The notes beneath the pieces are model-generated. The model did no database searches. It was given only the letters and a program-made list of their open reading frames with translations, and had not been told where the DNA came from. Shown here piece by piece: positions 27,410 through 36,383 of a stretch of 64,000 nt of DNA (the stretch's first letter is position 1; every line of letters begins with the position of its first letter). The position numbers and the translations under genes are program-made. Location: the NCBI RefSeq assembly GCF_900143065.1, contig NZ_FRCX01000001.1, forward strand, positions 124,001 through 188,000, written 5' to 3'. Source of the DNA: Duganella sacchari. GTDB taxonomy: Bacteria; Pseudomonadota; Gammaproteobacteria; Burkholderiales; Burkholderiaceae_D.

Positions 27410-27778
27410 TCAGCCCACCAGGCGCGCGAATTCGCCGCTATCGATGAGCTTTTGCAGATCGTTGGCGCCGCCGATCAGCGTGCCGTTCACAAAAATCATC
27501 GGGAACGTCGACCAGCCGCTCCACAGCTTGAGCGCCAGGCGTGGCCGCCATTGGGAGAAATAGTTGCCGTAGCTGAGGTAGGTGTAGGGCGTGCCCTGCG
27601 CAGCCAGAATCTTGCGCGCCTTGGCAGGGAAAGGATTCAAGCCCATGCCGACCACCACCACCTTGTGGGCGGCAATGGCGGCTTTTACCTCGGCGATCAG
27701 ATGCGGGTGATTGCTCTCGATCTGCGCCAAGGCGGCAGGATGAATATGGGCCTGGTCCAGGATATTACGGGTCATCAT
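27410..27778 (-). CDS. Glutaredoxin-fold protein lacking cysteine
   Basis: 122 residues with a clear glutaredoxin ending: the cis-Pro loop WSTFPMIFVNGTLIGGANDL, followed by a helix LQKLIDSGEFARLVG, as in monothiol Grx4-type proteins. The active-site position, normally CGFS or CPYC after a beta strand, reads VVVGMGLNPFPAKARKIL, so both cysteines are replaced (NPFP). There is no cysteine anywhere in the protein. It therefore cannot act as a thiol oxidoreductase or bind an iron-sulfur cluster in the usual way. The extra N-terminal helix (about 40 residues) has an unknown role. The gene precedes the PPC-domain gene by three bases. Confidence 0.8.
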   Translation of the reverse strand: MMTRNILDQAHIHPAALAQIESNHPHLIAEVKAAIAAHKVVVVGMGLNPFPAKARKILAAQGTPYTYLSYGNYFSQWRPRLALKLWSGWSTFPMIFVNGTLIGGANDLQKLIDSGEFARLVG

Positions 27779-27812
27779 TACTCCATGTTGGTAGGATGAC
27801 CGTAGAGTAGCA

Positions 27813-28400
27813 TTACAGGTCCAGCTTGGAAATCTTCGTGCCTTCCAGGTTCAGGTTGGCCATCAGGCCGGCATTGGTCAGCACAAACGCCTGGACCGGA
27901 TTGTTGGCAGTGTTGGTATCGACCTCGCCATTCGCGCCAACCTTGATCAGCGCCACCGAACCATCCACGCCAGCAGTCCAGCCTTTGCCGTTGCGGAATT
28001 TGTCCAGCGCCTCGCGGCTCATGAACAGCAGCACCACCGCCTTGGACTGGGCGCCAGCCTGGAAGCCGACCGATACCGAAGCGACGCTGTAGTAATCCGC
28101 AGTCTGGCCACCGGTGCGCAGCACGCCCTTGCCGTATTCGCCGCCCACCACCAGGCCGGCCGCCACCACGTTCGGGAATACCAGCACGCCATTAGCCTTG
28201 TGCACCAGTTCACGCGAACCTTTGACTTCCTTGTACAGGCGCTCCAGCGTGGTGTAAGCACCTTGTTCGATTTCGGTCTTGACGGCAGCGCTGCTCGGTT
28301 TGGCGGCGCCGGTGGTCGTGGTGCAACCACTCATTGCCAGGCCCAGGCCTGCGAAAGCGACAGCGGCCACACTGCGCGTCAGGAAAGTACGTTTTTGCAT
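27813..28400 (-). CDS. SYLF/Ysc84-domain lipoprotein
   Basis: A 195-residue lipid-binding SYLF protein anchored as a lipoprotein: the signal runs MQKRTFLTRSVAAVAFAGLG, and the lipobox is AMSGC. The SYLF core is seen in VLVFPNVVAAGLVVGGEYGKG, SVGFQAGAQSKAVVLLFMS and the closing NAGLMANLNLEG(T)KISKL. The ATG at 28400 has GGGAG seven bases upstream; a longer reading to 28541 is not supported. Family members occur in many proteobacterial envelopes with no firm role. It has its own promoter region, with no shared operon with the neighbours apparent. Confidence 0.88.
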   Translation of the reverse strand: MQKRTFLTRSVAAVAFAGLGLAMSGCTTTTGAAKPSSAAVKTEIEQGAYTTLERLYKEVKGSRELVHKANGVLVFPNVVAAGLVVGGEYGKGVLRTGGQTADYYSVASVSVGFQAGAQSKAVVLLFMSREALDKFRNGKGWTAGVDGSVALIKVGANGEVDTNTANNPVQAFVLTNAGLMANLNLEGTKISKLDL

Positions 28401-28422
28401 GACAATCTCCCAAAAAAGTTTG

Positions 28423-29187
28423 TTAATCAATGATAAACGCACGCCGCCCTTCTTCGTCGCACTGTTGAGCACTCTGCTGCGCCTGTTCAAATGCCGAGCA
28501 CAAGCGGTTCCCCTGCGGATCTTCCAGCCGCGGATGCACACGCAGCAGATAGGCGCCGGCGCGCCACGCTTGCGCCGGGATGAAGCGCCATTGCCGCTCG
28601 CCGTCCGCCAGTTGCACCTTGCCTGCCACGCGCCGGCCGTCGGGACCTTGCAGTGCCAGCAACGGAGCGGCGTCGCCGTCCAGCGACGTGGGGAAATCGA
28701 CGCGCAGCGGCTGGCGGCTGCCCCGTGCCGGCGTCGTCAAACGCCACTGCTGCGGCAAAATGGCTTGCCGCAGCGCAGGTTCAATCAGCCAACGCTTTTC
28801 CACGGGCCGCCCCAGCCGGGGATCGGTGATCCGCAACAGCACCGTTTGCCCCGCCTGCAGGGCCAGGCCGTGTGCCAGATTCGGGCCGACGCCGGTCTTG
28901 ATGCGCCCCGGATCAAGCAGCAACGTGACCGAGCGCCCATCCCGGCCCGCCAGCGGCAGGTCAAGAAAAGCGTCCTTGATGAGCGCGCCCTCGCTGTCGA
29001 GCAGGACCACCTGGCGCATGTCCAGCGGTGCGGACAGCGGGCGATCCAGATGCAGCCCGATGCGCAGCAGATTGGCCGGCACCGCCGGCCCGGACGGCGT
29101 CACCAGCGTAGCCGCCGGCGCTGCAGCGGCCACCAGCGCCAGCGCACTAGCGCGCCAGATCGGAATAGCCTTCAAGACCACAGGCAT
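28423..29187 (-). CDS. Unrecognised exported protein
   Basis: 254 residues from the chosen ATG at 29187 (a GTG at 29202 is also in frame). The N-terminus MPVVLKAIPIWRASALALVAAAAPA looks like a signal peptide. The rest is predicted beta-rich with many short Pro/Gly turns (IGLHLDRPLSAPLDMRQ, LLRITDPRLGRPVEKRWL, RRVAGKVQLADGERQWRF). Two cysteines lie near the C-terminus (LCSAFEQ, QQCDEE). I do not recognise the family. Its 5' end overlaps the 3' end of the upstream unknown gene by about 41 bases, so the two are coupled and may form a complex. Confidence 0.72.
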   Translation of the reverse strand: MPVVLKAIPIWRASALALVAAAAPAATLVTPSGPAVPANLLRIGLHLDRPLSAPLDMRQVVLLDSEGALIKDAFLDLPLAGRDGRSVTLLLDPGRIKTGVGPNLAHGLALQAGQTVLLRITDPRLGRPVEKRWLIEPALRQAILPQQWRLTTPARGSRQPLRVDFPTSLDGDAAPLLALQGPDGRRVAGKVQLADGERQWRFIPAQAWRAGAYLLRVHPRLEDPQGNRLCSAFEQAQQSAQQCDEEGRRAFIID

Positions 29188-30355
29188 ACTTATGGAAGTC
29201 ACGGAACTTGTCGCCTTCCGGATAACGGTAATCCGGGAAGTCGTACTCGTTCACAAAGTCGCTGAGCCGCAGATAGGCGCCCTTGGGAATCGACACCAGC
29301 TGCATCCGGCCGCTCGCATCCTCGCGCCGCAACACCAGCAACAGCTGCGGATTCAGGTTATCGACGCGCATGGTGGCTGCCATAGGCGTCATCGTGCCCT
29401 TCACGCCAAGATAAGGCTGGGTTGGCCACTCAATCGGCGTCTTCAGGCCCGGCGCGGCGGCGCCAGCGGCCAGATCCGCCGCGCTGAGCAGGTCCGCCGA
29501 GCGGCTGGAGTTGAGCAGCAAGGCGTATTCCGACTCCCCTTGCGTGAACGTGACCAGGCCATTCGGCATGCTGCCCCAGCCCATTTCCCCAATCGTCTTG
29601 GCGGCGATGTGCGCGCCATCCTTGAGGTCCTTGAGCGGGATCACCACCAGCGGCGTGCACGTGTATGCCGCCAGCAGCGACGGCTCGCCATTGATCGTCA
29701 TTACCGCCATGCTGCGGATCGGCGCGCGGGTTTCGATCTGGTTATGCACCGGATGGTACATTTCCACCGTGGTGGTCCGGGCCTGGCCCTGGAACGGATA
29801 GTCGTACACCCGCAGCGTCGAGGCAAAACTGCGGTTGGACAAGCCCGCCACATACAGCTTGTTCTGGTAAAAGCGCATGTCGGTCACGGTCAGCGTTTGC
29901 GCCGGCACGTCGCGCCAGAACGCCACGTCAGCCGCCGGCACATCGCCAATCGCCGCAGAACTGCCTGCCTTGCCCAGGTCCAGCCGCGTCACCTTGCCGG
30001 CCGCGTCGATGCTGACGATGGCTGGCGTCGCCTTGCCCTTGGCGCCCTGCACCGTCAGCGCCACAAACGCCCACTCGCTGCCAGGCTGCACCGCCAGATC
30101 CTCGAAACGCAGCGCAGCTGGCGTCACGCCCAGTGCCTTGGCGATTGTGCCCTGCACATCCTGCAGATTGAATGGCCGGCCCGCAGCATTGGCCGCCACC
30201 GGCACCTCCAGCGCATGAATGCGCGCGCCCTTCCAGTCGGCGACAAACAAGGTGTGGGCATCGCCAAAAGTCAGCCGGGAAGCGGACTGGATCGGTGCAG
30301 CAGCAGCCTGCGCGGCGGCCAGCAAGGCCGCCGCCAGTATGGTCAATAGCTTCAT
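29147..30355 (-). CDS. Unrecognised exported protein, possible beta-propeller
   Basis: 402 residues with a signal peptide (MKLLTILAAALLAAAQAAAA). The body shows recurrent short beta segments of the propeller kind (TLFVADWKGARIHALEVP, NKLYVAGLSNRSFASTLRVYDYP, SMAVMTINGEPSLLAAYTC). It ends with an unusual block MGWGSMPNGLVTF and a C-terminal PDYRYPEGDKFRDFHKYACG. I know no family for it. The alpha/beta hydrolase gene ends nine bases upstream, and the other unknown exported protein starts inside its 3' end, so all three are probably one transcript. A substrate-binding or surface role is possible but unsupported. Confidence 0.72.
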   Translation of the reverse strand: MKLLTILAAALLAAAQAAAAPIQSASRLTFGDAHTLFVADWKGARIHALEVPVAANAAGRPFNLQDVQGTIAKALGVTPAALRFEDLAVQPGSEWAFVALTVQGAKGKATPAIVSIDAAGKVTRLDLGKAGSSAAIGDVPAADVAFWRDVPAQTLTVTDMRFYQNKLYVAGLSNRSFASTLRVYDYPFQGQARTTTVEMYHPVHNQIETRAPIRSMAVMTINGEPSLLAAYTCTPLVVIPLKDLKDGAHIAAKTIGEMGWGSMPNGLVTFTQGESEYALLLNSSRSADLLSAADLAAGAAAPGLKTPIEWPTQPYLGVKGTMTPMAATMRVDNLNPQLLLVLRREDASGRMQLVSIPKGAYLRLSDFVNEYDFPDYRYPEGDKFRDFHKYACGLEGYSDLAR

Positions 30356-30364
30356 GTCAGCTCC

Positions 30365-31255
30365 TTATTGATTGCGCTTGAGGAAGGACTTGACCGCCGC
30401 CACCGTGGCGGCTGGCTGCTCCTCCATGAGCCAGTGGCCGGCGTCCGGCACCACCAGTTCGGTGACGTTGGTGGCGGCGTTGCGCATCACGATCGCTTCG
30501 TTGACGCCAAAGGACTTGGCGCCGCCGACAGCCAGCACCGGCATGGTCAGTTTGGTCGCCATGGACTTGAGGTTATCCTCGGCGTCCTTCGGGATCGACA
30601 GGAATTGCGCGAAAGCGGCATGCATCGCACCTGGCAGCGCATAGAGCTTGGCGTAATGGCGGCGCGTTTCCTCGTCAATTTTGGACGGCGTGCCGGCAAA
30701 TTCGTTCCAGAAGCGGTCGAGATAAATACGTTCGCGGCCCGCCACCAGGCGCTCCGCATCCGGGCCGCCAAACGAGAAATGCCACAGCAGCGGGCTGCGC
30801 ACAATCTGCTCCCACGGCGGAATGCCGGGCACCGGCGCATCCATCACAATCAGGCGATCGGTCTTGTCGGGATAGCGGGTGGCATAGGCGTAAGCCACCA
30901 TGGTGCCGATGTCATGGCCGACCACATCGGCATGGTCGATGCGCAGTTTTTCCAGCACCGCGCGCATGTCGCCAGCCTGCGTGCGCTTGTCGTAGCCACC
31001 GGCGGGACGCGAGGACAAACCCATGCCACGCAGGTCCGGCACCACGACGGTGTGGTCAACGGCCAGCGCAGCTGCCAGCGGCGCCCACATATCGCCGGTG
31101 TCGCCAAAGCCATGGATCAGCAGCACGGCCGGGCCGGCGCCGCCCACGCGCACGTGGATGACGCCATCGGCCGTGGCCACCTTCATGGTCTTGAAGTTGT
31201 CAGGGAAAGCGGGAACCGCCGCATGGGCCGCAGTCAGGGATAAAGCCGTCAGCAA
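30365..31255 (-). CDS. Alpha/beta hydrolase with Asp nucleophile (epoxide hydrolase/dehalogenase-like), start uncertain
   Basis: About 296 residues. Oxyanion motif LLIHGFGDTGDMW, nucleophile elbow GHDIGTMVA with Asp rather than Ser, lid region, and late catalytic His in PDAGHWLMEEQP. Asp nucleophiles define the epoxide hydrolase/haloalkane dehalogenase branch. The product should be exported (TALSLTAAHA then AVPAFPDNF), but no in-frame ATG exists. The listed start is the TTG at 31255, which leaves a signal peptide without its basic n-region. An ATG at 31284 lies in another frame. Adding one base to the AA pair near 31268 would give MAPARKYLAALLTALSLTAA, a perfect signal peptide. Either a non-ATG start or a single-base deletion is involved. 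Confidence 0.75.
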   Translation of the reverse strand: MLTALSLTAAHAAVPAFPDNFKTMKVATADGVIHVRVGGAGPAVLLIHGFGDTGDMWAPLAAALAVDHTVVVPDLRGMGLSSRPAGGYDKRTQAGDMRAVLEKLRIDHADVVGHDIGTMVAYAYATRYPDKTDRLIVMDAPVPGIPPWEQIVRSPLLWHFSFGGPDAERLVAGRERIYLDRFWNEFAGTPSKIDEETRRHYAKLYALPGAMHAAFAQFLSIPKDAEDNLKSMATKLTMPVLAVGGAKSFGVNEAIVMRNAATNVTELVVPDAGHWLMEEQPAATVAAVKSFLKRNQ

Positions 31256-31314
31256 GGCGGCCAGGTATTCCGTGCCGGCGCCATCCCCCGTTAGCGGTAT
31301 GGCGCTATGCCAGC

Positions 31315-33468
31315 TTAGCGGCCGAACGCCAGCCGCTTGCCTTCCCTGAGCATGGCCGCGAATTCCGCTGCGGGGACGGGCTGGCTGAACAGATAGCCCT
31401 GCAGCTGGTCGCAGCCGAGCTCGCGCAGGAAAGCCATTTGCTCGGCCGTCTCCACGCCTTCCGCCACGATCTCCTGGCGCAGCTGCTGCGCCATGGTGAC
31501 GATGGCGCGCGCGATGGCGCAATCGTTTTCTTCGTACGGCAAACCGATCACAAAGGAGCGGTCGATCTTGAGTGTACTGATCGGGAATTTTTTCAGATAG
31601 GCCAGGCTGGAATAGCCCGTGCCAAAGTCGTCCAGCGCCAGCGCCATGCCCATCGCCACCAGCTGGTTCATGATGGCGATGACCTTGTCGGTACCGCGCA
31701 CCAGCAGGCTTTCGGTGATCTCCAGATTGATCTGGTCGGGCTGCACGCAATGCCGCTCCAGCACTGCGGCAATCCGCTTCGGCAGCTCGTTGTCGAACTG
31801 GCGTGCCGACAAGTTGACGGCAATCGGCGGCATAATCAGGTTGGCGTCGCGCCATTCGCGCACCTGGCGGCAGGCTTCTTCCAGCACCCACGCGCCCAGG
31901 TCCAGTATCAGGCCCGTCTCTTCCGCCACCGGAATGAACACGCCCGGCGACACCAGCCCGCGCATCGGATGGCGCCAGCGCAGCAGCGCTTCCGCACCGA
32001 CGATGCGGCCGCTGCGCAAGCTCACCTTGGGCTGGTAATACAGCTGCAGCTCGTTGTTCTGCAAGGCCTGCCGCAATTCGCTCTCGATGCGCAGATGCTC
32101 CTTGGCGCGCTGGTTCATCTCTTCGCTGTAGAACAGGAAGTTGGACTCGATGCTCTGCGCCGCCTTGGCCACAGCCACGTCGGCGCAGCGGATCAGCGTC
32201 GGCACATCGACGCCATCCTCGCTGTAGACAGTAATGCCGATATGCGCGCCCACCTGCAGGCTATGCGAGGCCAGCGCAATCGGCGAGGACAACGCCGCCA
32301 GCAGCTTCTTGGCGACGATGGCCGCGTGCTCGCGCTTTTCGATGTGCAGCAGCGCGATGGCAAACCGGTGGCCATCCAGCCGCGCCAGCACGTCGCCCTC
32401 GCGCAGCGAAGTACGGAACATGCGGCCGATTTCGCACAGCAGCTCATTGCCGATTTCATGGCCCAGCGTATCGCTGATGGCGCCCACGCGCGAAATCTCA
32501 ATCACCATCACCGCGCCATGTTCGCCGGTGCGCTTGGTTTCGGTCAGCGCCTGGCCCACCAGCTGCGTGAGCAGGCACAGGTTCGGCAAGCCGGTGAGCG
32601 GGTCGTAATTGGCCATGCGCTGCATGCGCGCTTCCGCATCCTTGTGCACACTGATGTCGGAGAACAGCGAGAAGGTGTGGCTGATCCTGCCGTTCTGGTC
32701 GCGCACCGCGCTGATGGTCACCGACTGCGGGAACAGCTCGCCGTTCTTGCGCTTGCCGACAATCTCGCCACGCCACGGACCGCCGCCCTGCATGGCCGCG
32801 CGCACCTTGGCGCGGAAGTCGGCATCGTGCACGCCGGAGCGCAGCAGGTCCGGCGTCTTGCCGATCGATTCGGCCGGCGTGTAGCCGGTGATGCGCGTGA
32901 AGGAGGAATTGATGGAGACGATGCGCTCATGGGCATCGGTAATCAGCACGCCCTGCTCGCTGTCCTCGATGATGCGCGCGTGCAGGTTGACCTTGTCCAT
33001 GTCCGACAGGGTCTGGTTGGCTTGCGACAGCCGCACCAGCATGCCCATCGGCTCGCCGTCCTCGTGGCGCAGTTCGATATCCAGATGGACCCAGATGATT
33101 TCACCGTTTTTCTTGCGGCGCCGGACTTCGGTGCGCGCCGCCGTCTCGCCGGGACTGTGGTCGAAGAACAGTTCGGCGATATTGCCATCGTCATCGTCTT
33201 CCGCGTACAGGAACAGCACGTGCTGGCCCACCACCTCGTGCGCCGCGTAGCCGAACATCAGCTCCGCGCCCGGACTCCAGGACGTCACGTAACCGGTCAG
33301 GTCCAGCGCCAGCGACGCATCCAGCGCCGGCATATCGGCCGGCTTGATCGCCTCGCGGGCCTCGTTGAGCGCCGCATCCAGTGCGGCCAATGTCTGCGCC
33401 AGCGCCTCGCCTTGCTCACTCCGGGCTTGGCGGCTCAGGGCAAGACAACGCTCGATCGCGTCACGCAT
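31315..33468 (-). CDS. PAS-PAS-GGDEF(degenerate)-EAL c-di-GMP phosphodiesterase
   Basis: 717 residues, cytoplasmic. PAS domains lie at about 50-150 and 165-275, then a GGDEF domain (about 285-445) and an EAL domain (about 455-710). The GGDEF signature is LDGHRF (364-369), so diguanylate cyclase activity is unlikely. The EAL side is complete by eye: EALLRW (493), NLSARQF, EITESLL, DDFGTGYSS, KIDRSF and VAEGVET, so c-di-GMP hydrolysis is likely. The ATG at 33468 matches the family start; it overlaps the HDOD stop by eight bases. The degenerate GGDEF may sense GTP, as known in other proteins. It likely forms a signalling unit with the HDOD protein. Confidence 0.9.
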   Translation of the reverse strand: MRDAIERCLALSRQARSEQGEALAQTLAALDAALNEAREAIKPADMPALDASLALDLTGYVTSWSPGAELMFGYAAHEVVGQHVLFLYAEDDDDGNIAELFFDHSPGETAARTEVRRRKKNGEIIWVHLDIELRHEDGEPMGMLVRLSQANQTLSDMDKVNLHARIIEDSEQGVLITDAHERIVSINSSFTRITGYTPAESIGKTPDLLRSGVHDADFRAKVRAAMQGGGPWRGEIVGKRKNGELFPQSVTISAVRDQNGRISHTFSLFSDISVHKDAEARMQRMANYDPLTGLPNLCLLTQLVGQALTETKRTGEHGAVMVIEISRVGAISDTLGHEIGNELLCEIGRMFRTSLREGDVLARLDGHRFAIALLHIEKREHAAIVAKKLLAALSSPIALASHSLQVGAHIGITVYSEDGVDVPTLIRCADVAVAKAAQSIESNFLFYSEEMNQRAKEHLRIESELRQALQNNELQLYYQPKVSLRSGRIVGAEALLRWRHPMRGLVSPGVFIPVAEETGLILDLGAWVLEEACRQVREWRDANLIMPPIAVNLSARQFDNELPKRIAAVLERHCVQPDQINLEITESLLVRGTDKVIAIMNQLVAMGMALALDDFGTGYSSLAYLKKFPISTLKIDRSFVIGLPYEENDCAIARAIVTMAQQLRQEIVAEGVETAEQMAFLRELGCDQLQGYLFSQPVPAAEFAAMLREGKRLAFGR

Positions 33469-34447
33469 GGGGGCTACCGGTTTTGCCCGCCGCCACGCTC
33501 TGCATCCACAGATAGGCGTCGATGATGATGCGGTTGTAGGTGGCGTTGTCCAGCTGCAGCGCCTGCAGGCAGCCATTGAACGCATCGAAGTCTTCGCGCT
33601 CGGCCGATTCGACCACGCACAGCAGCTGCCCCATGTCGCCCTCATGCGACAGCAAGGCCTGCTGCACCGATTCGCTGACCGTGAGCGGTTTCAGCACCTC
33701 TTCAAGCGGCATGCCGAACAACGCGCCCAGCAGCGAGAACATGCCGACCATGAAAGCCTGCTCCTGGTGCGGCTTGTCTTCGCCACAGGCTTTGGACAGC
33801 AGCTCCATCGAGCGCGCCCGCACCGCCACGCGCGACAGCAGCATGGCCGAACGCGGATCGCCTTCACGCGACGAGAACAGCATCAGGTTCAGCCAGCGGC
33901 GCAGCTGCGAGCGGCCCAGTATCAGGATGGCTTGCGAAAAACTCGTCACGCGGCGGCCGGTGCCCATGCCCAGCGAATTCACCAGCCGCAGCAGGTGGTA
34001 GGACAGCGTCGGGTCCTGGCGCAGCAGCGCTTCGATTTCATGGGTATCGGCATCGGCGGACACCAGTTGCACCAGTTGCAGCGCCAGCGCGCGCGAGGCG
34101 GCTTGCGTGCCCACGGCTTTCGGTGGCGGCGCCAGGAACCAGTCGCCTTCCACCCATTGCACCGACGCCGGCAAGTCCTTGGGCAGCGCGCTGTCGGCAC
34201 GCAGCACTTTATCGGCGGCCAGCACCTTCCAGCCGGCAGTGCCCAGCATCTGGTTCAGTGCCTGGCTGGCGCCGGGGCGGTAAAAGCAATTCATGCTGGC
34301 GTTGGCCAGCTCTTCGAGCAGGTTGACCGGCAGCTCGCCGTCCACAGCGGGGCGGCGCGCGGCGTCAAATAACAAAGCCGCCGGGCTGCCGTTGCGGTCG
34401 GCCAGCGGATGCAAAAACACGGGCGGCATGGCAGTCAAAACAGTCAT
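33461..34447 (-). CDS. HDOD domain protein
   Basis: 328 residues. The second half is an HDOD domain (about 135-300: EIEALLRQDPTLSYHLLRLVNS, then ILGRSQLRRWLNLMLFS, and QEQAFMVGMFSLLGALFGMP). The first about 110 residues are unassigned; in the YuxH-type relatives this half is a decayed EAL domain, but I cannot confirm that here. HDOD proteins are regulatory scaffolds without proven enzymatic activity. The ATG at 34447 has GGAAC seven bases upstream; a GTG at 34453 is also possible. The gene is coupled to the downstream EAL gene by an eight-base overlap, so both are probably in one c-di-GMP response path. Confidence 0.85.
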   Translation of the reverse strand: MTVLTAMPPVFLHPLADRNGSPAALLFDAARRPAVDGELPVNLLEELANASMNCFYRPGASQALNQMLGTAGWKVLAADKVLRADSALPKDLPASVQWVEGDWFLAPPPKAVGTQAASRALALQLVQLVSADADTHEIEALLRQDPTLSYHLLRLVNSLGMGTGRRVTSFSQAILILGRSQLRRWLNLMLFSSREGDPRSAMLLSRVAVRARSMELLSKACGEDKPHQEQAFMVGMFSLLGALFGMPLEEVLKPLTVSESVQQALLSHEGDMGQLLCVVESAEREDFDAFNGCLQALQLDNATYNRIIIDAYLWMQSVAAGKTGSPHA

Positions 34448-34502
34448 GAACACGTTCCAGCAAATGGACAGGCAATTATCCCGCTATGGTACTCCGAAAT
34501 TA

Positions 34503-35438
34503 TTAACGTTGGTCAACATTATGATGGGGCAGATGGCGCAGCAAGCGCTCGAACAATCCCGGCTTGCGCATCCGGTTCAGCCACCAGTTCAATGCCGCAC
34601 CGTTTTCGCCGCTACGCCAGGCCAGGTAGAACGTTTCGGCCGGCTTGGGCTCGTCCACCTGCTTTTCCACCAGCAGGCCGGCGCTGATGGCAGCGCGCGC
34701 GCAGGGCTCGGGCAGGAAGCCGAAGCCGACGCCGGCCAGCTGGTACTGGAATTTGGTGTGCATGTCGGCCACGGTCAGCACGTCCTGGCCCAGCAACAGG
34801 CCGACGGTGCGCGGCGCCAGCTGGCGCGCCGAATCGGCCACGCTGATGGCGCGATAGTGTTGCAAATGGGTGCGTCCCAGCCGTTCCTCGACCGCGGCCA
34901 GCGGATGCGTCGGGGCGACGGCAAACACAAAATCCACCTTGCCGATCGGTTCCGATACGTAGCCGCCGCCTGCGGGACCATCGCCCGCTGCGCCCACCAG
35001 CAGGTCGGCACGGCGATCCAGCAGCGCCTCCCAGGTGCCGGACAGGGCTTCCTGCACGATGCGCAAGCGGGTCTGCTGCGCCACCGCGTAAAACGCCGGT
35101 ATGTCTTCATGGAACACGCAGGCCGAGAACATCGAGTCCATTGCCACCGCAAGCTCCGTCTCCCAGCCGGACGCGACGCGGCGCACGCGGTGTTCCAGAT
35201 CCAGCGCGGCCTTCAGCAGGTAGCGTCCCTCCTTGAGCAGCTCCGCGCCGGCAGCCGTCAGCTCGACCCGCGGGCCGTTGCGATCGAACACCTGGACGCC
35301 CAGGTCATCTTCGAGCTTGCTGACGGTGTAGGAAATCGTCGATGGCACGCGGTGCAACTCCTTGCCCGCAGCGGAGAACGATCCCCGGCGGTCGATGGCG
35401 TCCACAATTTGCAGGGCTTCCAGGCTTAATCTGAGCAT
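34503..35438 (-). CDS. LysR-family transcriptional regulator
   Basis: 311 residues. The N-terminal winged helix-turn-helix is LQIVDAIDRRGSFSAAGKEL, followed by RVPSTISYTVSKLEDDLGVQVF. The effector-binding domain follows. It is divergent from the pirin gene with a 109-base gap, the usual arrangement in which the LysR protein controls pirin expression. A near-perfect palindrome TCGAAATTTTCGA touches its start codon. The ligand is unknown; the domain arrangement and length are normal. Confidence 0.92.
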   Translation of the reverse strand: MLRLSLEALQIVDAIDRRGSFSAAGKELHRVPSTISYTVSKLEDDLGVQVFDRNGPRVELTAAGAELLKEGRYLLKAALDLEHRVRRVASGWETELAVAMDSMFSACVFHEDIPAFYAVAQQTRLRIVQEALSGTWEALLDRRADLLVGAAGDGPAGGGYVSEPIGKVDFVFAVAPTHPLAAVEERLGRTHLQHYRAISVADSARQLAPRTVGLLLGQDVLTVADMHTKFQYQLAGVGFGFLPEPCARAAISAGLLVEKQVDEPKPAETFYLAWRSGENGAALNWWLNRMRKPGLFERLLRHLPHHNVDQR

Positions 35439-35451
35439 TCGAAATTTTCGA
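35439..35451. promoter_or_regulatory. Palindrome TCGAAA-T-TTTCGA between lysR and pirin genes
   Basis: A 13-base inverted repeat with a single central base lies immediately upstream of the LysR start codon. LysR regulators bind A/T-centred palindromes (T-N11-A), and this fits that form, so autoregulation is likely. A TACAAT -10 hexamer for the pirin gene occurs at 35498-35503, with only a weak -35 (TTTTTG at 35475). Confidence 0.45.
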
Positions 35452-35547
35452 TAGTAGAGGGGTAAATTTTCCGTTTTTTGATTCCGAAACGGCGGCCTAC
35501 AATGTGTCCATCGCTTTCAAAATTATCGCATATCAAAGGAGCTCACC

Positions 35548-36249
<702 letters not shown>

Positions 36250-36252
36250 GTC

Positions 36253-36280
36253 TTGCAAAGGGTAGAGGGAGGCCTTAAAT
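36253..36280 (+). promoter_or_regulatory. ribA: Candidate promoter between pirin and ribA
   Basis: TTGCAA (36253-36258) and TTAAAT (36275-36280) stand 16 bases apart, right after the pirin stop. If used, transcription would start near 36287 and run into the terminator hairpin at 36310-36350 before reaching ribA. This would make the hairpin an attenuator rather than only the pirin terminator. Sequence match is moderate; no experimental support. Confidence 0.3.
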
Positions 36281-36309
36281 AAGTTTCCGCCAGTTTTGGT
36301 ATCATGAGG

Positions 36310-36350
36310 GGCGCGCCGGGTCTGTTGGAACAGCCCGGCGCGCCTTTTTT
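36310..36350 (+). terminator. Rho-independent terminator (pirin) / possible ribA attenuator
   Basis: GGCGCGCCGGG pairs with CCCGGCGCGCC (11 base pairs), and the interior CTGTT-GG-AACAG adds five more. TTTTTT follows at once. This is the strongest terminator in the window. It lies 61-101 bases after the pirin stop and ends 33 bases before the ribA ATG. Only the plus strand has the T-tract. Confidence 0.85.
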
Positions 36351-36383
36351 ACCTAGTCATCACCGAATATAAAGAGCAAAACC

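Noticed and set aside
30365..31891. A 508-residue version of the epoxide-hydrolase-like protein
   Set aside because: The upstream half is the wrong frame of the EAL gene; the hydrolase begins near 31255.
36250..36383. FMN riboswitch upstream of ribA
   Set aside because: The gap is only 134 bases, half of it the terminator, and lacks the conserved RFN elements.
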